Below, piece after piece: positions 7,201 through 8,894 of a stretch of DNA of 8,894 nt. The notes below the pieces were generated by a model. That model was not told the origin of the DNA. It did no database searches and saw only the letters and a list, made by a program, of their open reading frames with translations. Position 1 is the first letter of the stretch; each line of letters begins with the position of its first letter. The stretch covers positions 1-8,894 of the forward strand of contig CAKQSB010000029.1 in NCBI GenBank assembly GCA_934271735.1, in the 5' to 3' direction. Position numbers and translations under genes: made by a program. The DNA comes from an uncultured Clostridia bacterium. GTDB lineage: Bacteria > Bacillota > Clostridia > Christensenellales > Borkfalkiaceae.

Positions 7201-7355
7201 ACGACGGACTTTCGGGCGGAGCGATTGCAGGCATTGTAACAGGTTCGGTAGCGCTCGCAGGGCTCGGCGGATTTGCGATAGTCTGGTTTGCGGTGAAGAA
7301 AAAAACGTTTGCGGATTTAATCGCCTCATTCAAGGGTGCTTTTAAGAAAAAATAA
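4227..7355 (+). CDS. Large exported, membrane-anchored surface protein with CxxC blocks and a B-repeat
   Basis: The protein has 1042 residues from the ATG at 4227, chosen because AAAAGGAG sits 8 bases upstream; the earlier ATG at 4203 has no such site. Domains in order: signal peptide 1-37 (cleavage after TARA); a beta-rich domain about 41-182; an Ig-like segment about 195-283 ending in a run of the type GTMYVTATAADGQTCDIPVT; cysteine block A about 285-490; two further domains resembling the first (about 494-611 and 612-720); cysteine block B about 723-890; an InlB-type B-repeat about 911-974 with FAGWQDESGN; a Gly/Asp linker; a membrane helix about 998-1022; and a short Lys-rich tail. There are about 41 cysteines, with eight exact CxxC pairs (338/341, 400/403, 433/436, 486/489, 750/753, 795/798, 831/834, 884/887), many preceded by a His-containing GH/AH/KH step. 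No LPxTG motif is present, so anchoring should be by the helix rather than sortase. No enzymatic domain is seen. Adhesion or surface display is inference. Confidence 0.85.
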   Translation: MTHNTRKTGIFTLALGLAMWLTVILGMASVNPQTARAETTTIDTLEVAFKKVNAGDSLAAAFEFEDETERTLKVPAGANYTATLMFISKNGQTTTLWRQDSASFPWSRVEDQLIERKVTYCIRVRFATKENYKLSKDVDALKRKLKVSGAELGKGKDIEFWESAGQDRASTTIDMDFIISRGMNYFGYPRYISPRINEKVTGKIGTDFTDTGIWISGAPAPYTYEAKIAPIGTEIQTVNVFDESTCYYQILAVNAMDSGTMYVTATAADGQTCDIPVTIAAVSGGHEHTWVEQIEKIDYEHHGYTKCTDPDCPGVAPAFDKDSQYTSHEFYSGCTAKCKTCGDLGNPDAKHNFSAVASGDDSTCHVFKCACGEVEKDENGNPVKEKHSGGIQTCLSGAKCGVCGAEYLAATGHKYKFRSYGNGDGTYTHLGFCKYCGNEDTTLRHSPKGGVATCQERAKCDYMFNGDVCGCEYGEFKAHNFVGGICTECSSGEYIREVEIDVPEFYKGMAYNPLFYPNVIKGNVIPKGDIYYKASLDRDGNDYLCNAADCDEVKITNNSVILYAFRPHTTCKFPESVEDLNVILTNGELLSKQIRESDGSLVILVLLRVENAVQSLNVEVSQPLAGNPPETLKITEKNGCEVTIDETSIAPLIDGLFYIGVPCEVKFTVKAPEGKVFPVLKAWNIDKWLCDFNITGCRLMSYEQSADFTELTFTVQTLKATDCLHENVTMKEAGKLATCTEDGVQDKYACSGCGKEFFDAACTMPWSDSAAKLPKKGHNPGSEYKAEKDKHYRECKTCGEKMDEAPHDFGALVAQTNPTCMQNGVKAHYECSACKKLVDADKNETTLESLIIPVNPDGGHNFGAWINEVPASDTANGEKAHKDCLICNKHFDASDKEVSAFDLIIAKIGTHKVTVNGENKIYDEGERVTAIADDPADGKEFAGWQDESGNIVSTNAEYTFTVTRETILTAVYKDMPSGDGTGDGEIVPPAKNDGLSGGAIAGIVTGSVALAGLGGFAIVWFAVKKKTFADLIASFKGAFKKK

Positions 7356-7429
7356 TAAAAACAACGGTTTTAAGTCGCGGATTTTCGGCGATTTTGAATA
7401 AACAAGTAAAATTTAAAAGGAGTAAGACT
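7356..7429 (+). other. Short intergenic gap with ribosome site
   Basis: These 74 bases show no credible terminator hairpin, so the surface-protein gene and the following lipoprotein gene are probably co-transcribed. AAAAGGAG at 7415-7422 lies 7 bases before the ATG at 7430 and decides that start over the upstream TTG at 7394. GGCGATTTT at 7387-7395 recurs as GGCGATTT at 8522-8529, at a similar distance before the next gene. Confidence 0.55.
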
Positions 7430-8383
7430 ATGAAAAGTAAGACGTTTCTTACAATTATAACGCTGGTGCTGACGTTTGTCCTTCTCACCGCTTGCGGCAA
7501 GGGAGGAAAACATAATTATTCGGAAGAATGGAGCAATGACGAGACTCATCATTGGCATGCGTGCGCAGACGAGGGTTGCAAAGAAATCAAAGACAAAGCC
7601 GAACATTCCTGGAACAGCGGCAGCGTGTCGGTTGAGCCGACCACGGAAAAAGAAGGCACTATGATTTACACCTGTACGGTCTGCCACAGAGAAAAGACCG
7701 GGAAGATTGATAAACTTGTCGCCGAAAAAGAATATACGATAACTTTTGACAGCAAAGGCGGCAGCGCGGTACAACCCGTTAAGGCAAGCGCAGGCGCGGC
7801 GATCACGGCTCCTGCCGCTCCCACCAAAGACGGCTTTGTTTTTGCGGGGTGGTATGAAAGTACGGACGGCGGAGTAACGCTTTCCGACGCGGAATTCAGT
7901 TTTGCATATATGCCTGCAAGAGTGTTCACGCTTTACGCAAAGTGGGCGACTGCCGACATCAAGGGCAAGACTTTCAATAAAGTTGACGCGGTCATCGAGT
8001 GGGAGTCCGAAGCCGTTAAGCAAGCGATCCTTGCGGAAATGGAAATGACGGAGGAGCAGTTTATACAAATTCATAAGGTATCAAAAATTACGCTCGTTTT
8101 TGCGGCGGATAAAGATTCCGTGACGGTGACTTTTGATCAAAACCCGGGCGAAGAAGACGATAAAGGTAAAGGCATCGTAACGCTGTTGTACAGGATTAAA
8201 GGCTCTGCTATCGTGTTCTATGACAGCCAAGAAGATATGGAACAAGAAATCCCCGCTCACGAAATGGGTTTGTTTGTAGGCTCGACGTTTGAGTTGTCCG
8301 CAGATAAAACGACCATTATACAGAGCAATATCCAACCGGGAATGGGAACGATTAAATATAAGTATAGCGTTGCAGTAAAATAG
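7430..8383 (+). CDS. Lipoprotein with CxxC module and InlB-type B-repeat
   Basis: A 317-residue precursor. The signal sequence ends in the lipobox LTAC with the lipidated Cys22. A His/Cys-rich module follows (about 29-99): HHWHACADEGC, an AEHSW step, then TCTVCHREKT, the pattern of the CxxC modules in the preceding large protein. Next is an InlB/Flg_new-type B-repeat (about 102-172) with YTITFDSKGGSAV at its start, FVFAGWYES in the middle and FTLYAKW at its end. The rest (about 173-317) is a beta-rich domain I do not recognise; it contains MEMTEEQF and ends in KYSVAVK. It lies 74 bp after the surface-protein gene with no terminator between, so the two likely share a transcript. It is probably a cell-surface protein; its partner or ligand is not evident. 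Confidence 0.85.
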   Translation: MKSKTFLTIITLVLTFVLLTACGKGGKHNYSEEWSNDETHHWHACADEGCKEIKDKAEHSWNSGSVSVEPTTEKEGTMIYTCTVCHREKTGKIDKLVAEKEYTITFDSKGGSAVQPVKASAGAAITAPAAPTKDGFVFAGWYESTDGGVTLSDAEFSFAYMPARVFTLYAKWATADIKGKTFNKVDAVIEWESEAVKQAILAEMEMTEEQFIQIHKVSKITLVFAADKDSVTVTFDQNPGEEDDKGKGIVTLLYRIKGSAIVFYDSQEDMEQEIPAHEMGLFVGSTFELSADKTTIIQSNIQPGMGTIKYKYSVAVK

Positions 8384-8558
8384 ACCTACAAAAGCGCAAG
8401 GTTTTTTTAAAAACGACAAAAACCCGCCTATAAGTCGATTATCGGCACAAAAACGGCGTAATTAAATTATTTAAAGCCTTATAAAAAGGCAAAAACAAGG
8501 TTTCGGAATCGCAAATTCAAAGGCGATTTAAAAAACAAAATATAAGGAGGCAAAATTC
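8384..8558 (+). other. Intergenic gap with weak terminator and ribosome site
   Basis: The 175 bases contain a weak 4-bp stem (ACCT 8384-8387 with AGGT 8399-8402) followed by a run of seven T (8402-8408), at best a partial terminator. GCCTT/AAGGC (8476-8480 with 8486-8490) forms another small hairpin without a T tract. AAGGAGG at 8544-8550 lies 8 bases before the next ATG. No clear promoter is seen. Confidence 0.4.
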
Positions 8559-8894
8559 ATGAACAAAAAATTACTATGCGTCATATCCGCAATACTTGTC
8601 GCATTAAGCCTGTGCTTTTTTGCAAGTTGCGACGGGTGCAACGGCGGCGGCAAAACGGGTGAACTGAAAAGCAGCATGGGAGTTACGCTTACAGGCGGAA
8701 ACTTCGGGGAAAAGGCAAAACTCATAACCGAAAAAGTGGAAATGACGGAAGAAACCGTCAAAAACACGATTGACAAACTGCCGGAAGAGTATAAGTTGCT
8801 CGCCGACGAAAAAATGACGACAATCGACATTTCGGTAGAATCCGACGGAGTAAAGGTACAACCCGACGGAAAAGTCAAAGTATCCGTACCCGCG
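8559..8894 (+). CDS. Lipoprotein of unknown function, N-terminal part (cut by window edge)
   Basis: The frame is open from the ATG at 8559 to the right edge (112 residues, no stop), so the gene continues outside the window. The start is supported by AAGGAGG 8 bases upstream. A lipobox-like FASC gives a lipidated Cys24 after a hydrophobic signal stretch. The next residues (DGCNGGGK) form a flexible, glycine-rich linker, followed by a region that includes KVEMTEETVKN and a strand pattern DGVKVQPDGKVKVSVP, of the kind found in clostridial surface-protein beta domains. The EMTEE motif also occurs in the preceding lipoprotein, and the DNA around it shares GGAAATGACGGA in both genes. No CxxC module is present in the visible part. 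Likely a cell-surface lipoprotein of the same gene group; function unknown. Confidence 0.8.
   Translation, partial: MNKKLLCVISAILVALSLCFFASCDGCNGGGKTGELKSSMGVTLTGGNFGEKAKLITEKVEMTEETVKNTIDKLPEEYKLLADEKMTTIDISVESDGVKVQPDGKVKVSVPA

Noticed and set aside
7370..8074. A 234-codon minus-strand open frame
   Set aside because: It is antisense to the lipoprotein gene, which has a lipobox, a ribosome site and recognisable domains. The antisense frame has no ribosome site and no family-like features.
1..8894. CRISPR array, rRNA, complete tRNA or insertion sequence
   Set aside because: No regularly spaced direct repeats, no rRNA or tRNA features and no transposase-like frame were found on either strand.

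Overview
The window looks like chromosomal DNA of a low-to-mid GC Gram-positive bacterium, most likely an uncultured, gut-associated member of the Clostridia (Bacillota). This is inferred from strong AAAAGGAG/GGAGG ribosome sites, Gram-positive style lipoproteins, a surface protein rich in CxxC modules and InlB-type B-repeats. Nothing in the sequence fixes a genus.

Layout. Positions 1-943 hold no convincing gene. They contain nested inverted repeats, a + strand terminator-like hairpin (537-572), a hairpin that probably ends the minus-strand operon (812-834) and a short imperfect repeat array (862-938). Positions 944-3954 are a two-gene minus-strand operon: a lipoprotein solute-binding protein of the ABC sugar-importer type (2605-3954), followed after 26 bp by a membrane-anchored sensor with a cytoplasmic LuxR-type helix-turn-helix (944-2578). 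No permease or ATPase gene is next to them. Positions 3955-4226 are a divergent control region. It has a near-consensus minus-strand promoter (TTGACT-17-TATACT) and, just downstream of its expected start point, two copies of a 13-bp element spaced 21 bp apart. Positions 4227 to the right edge carry three + strand genes for exported proteins: a 1042-residue membrane-anchored surface protein (4227-7355), a 317-residue lipoprotein (7430-8383), and the first 112 residues of a further lipoprotein (8559 to the edge).

How the parts may work together (inference). The solute-binding lipoprotein may present a ligand to the extracytoplasmic domain of the LuxR-type membrane sensor, which would act on DNA directly from the membrane. 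The paired elements in the divergent region are a plausible target, so the locus could be a ligand-sensing module controlling a set of surface proteins. The three + strand proteins share export, cysteine-rich CxxC modules and/or B-repeat modules, but they have no recognisable enzymatic domain. Adhesion or surface display is the likeliest role, without direct support.
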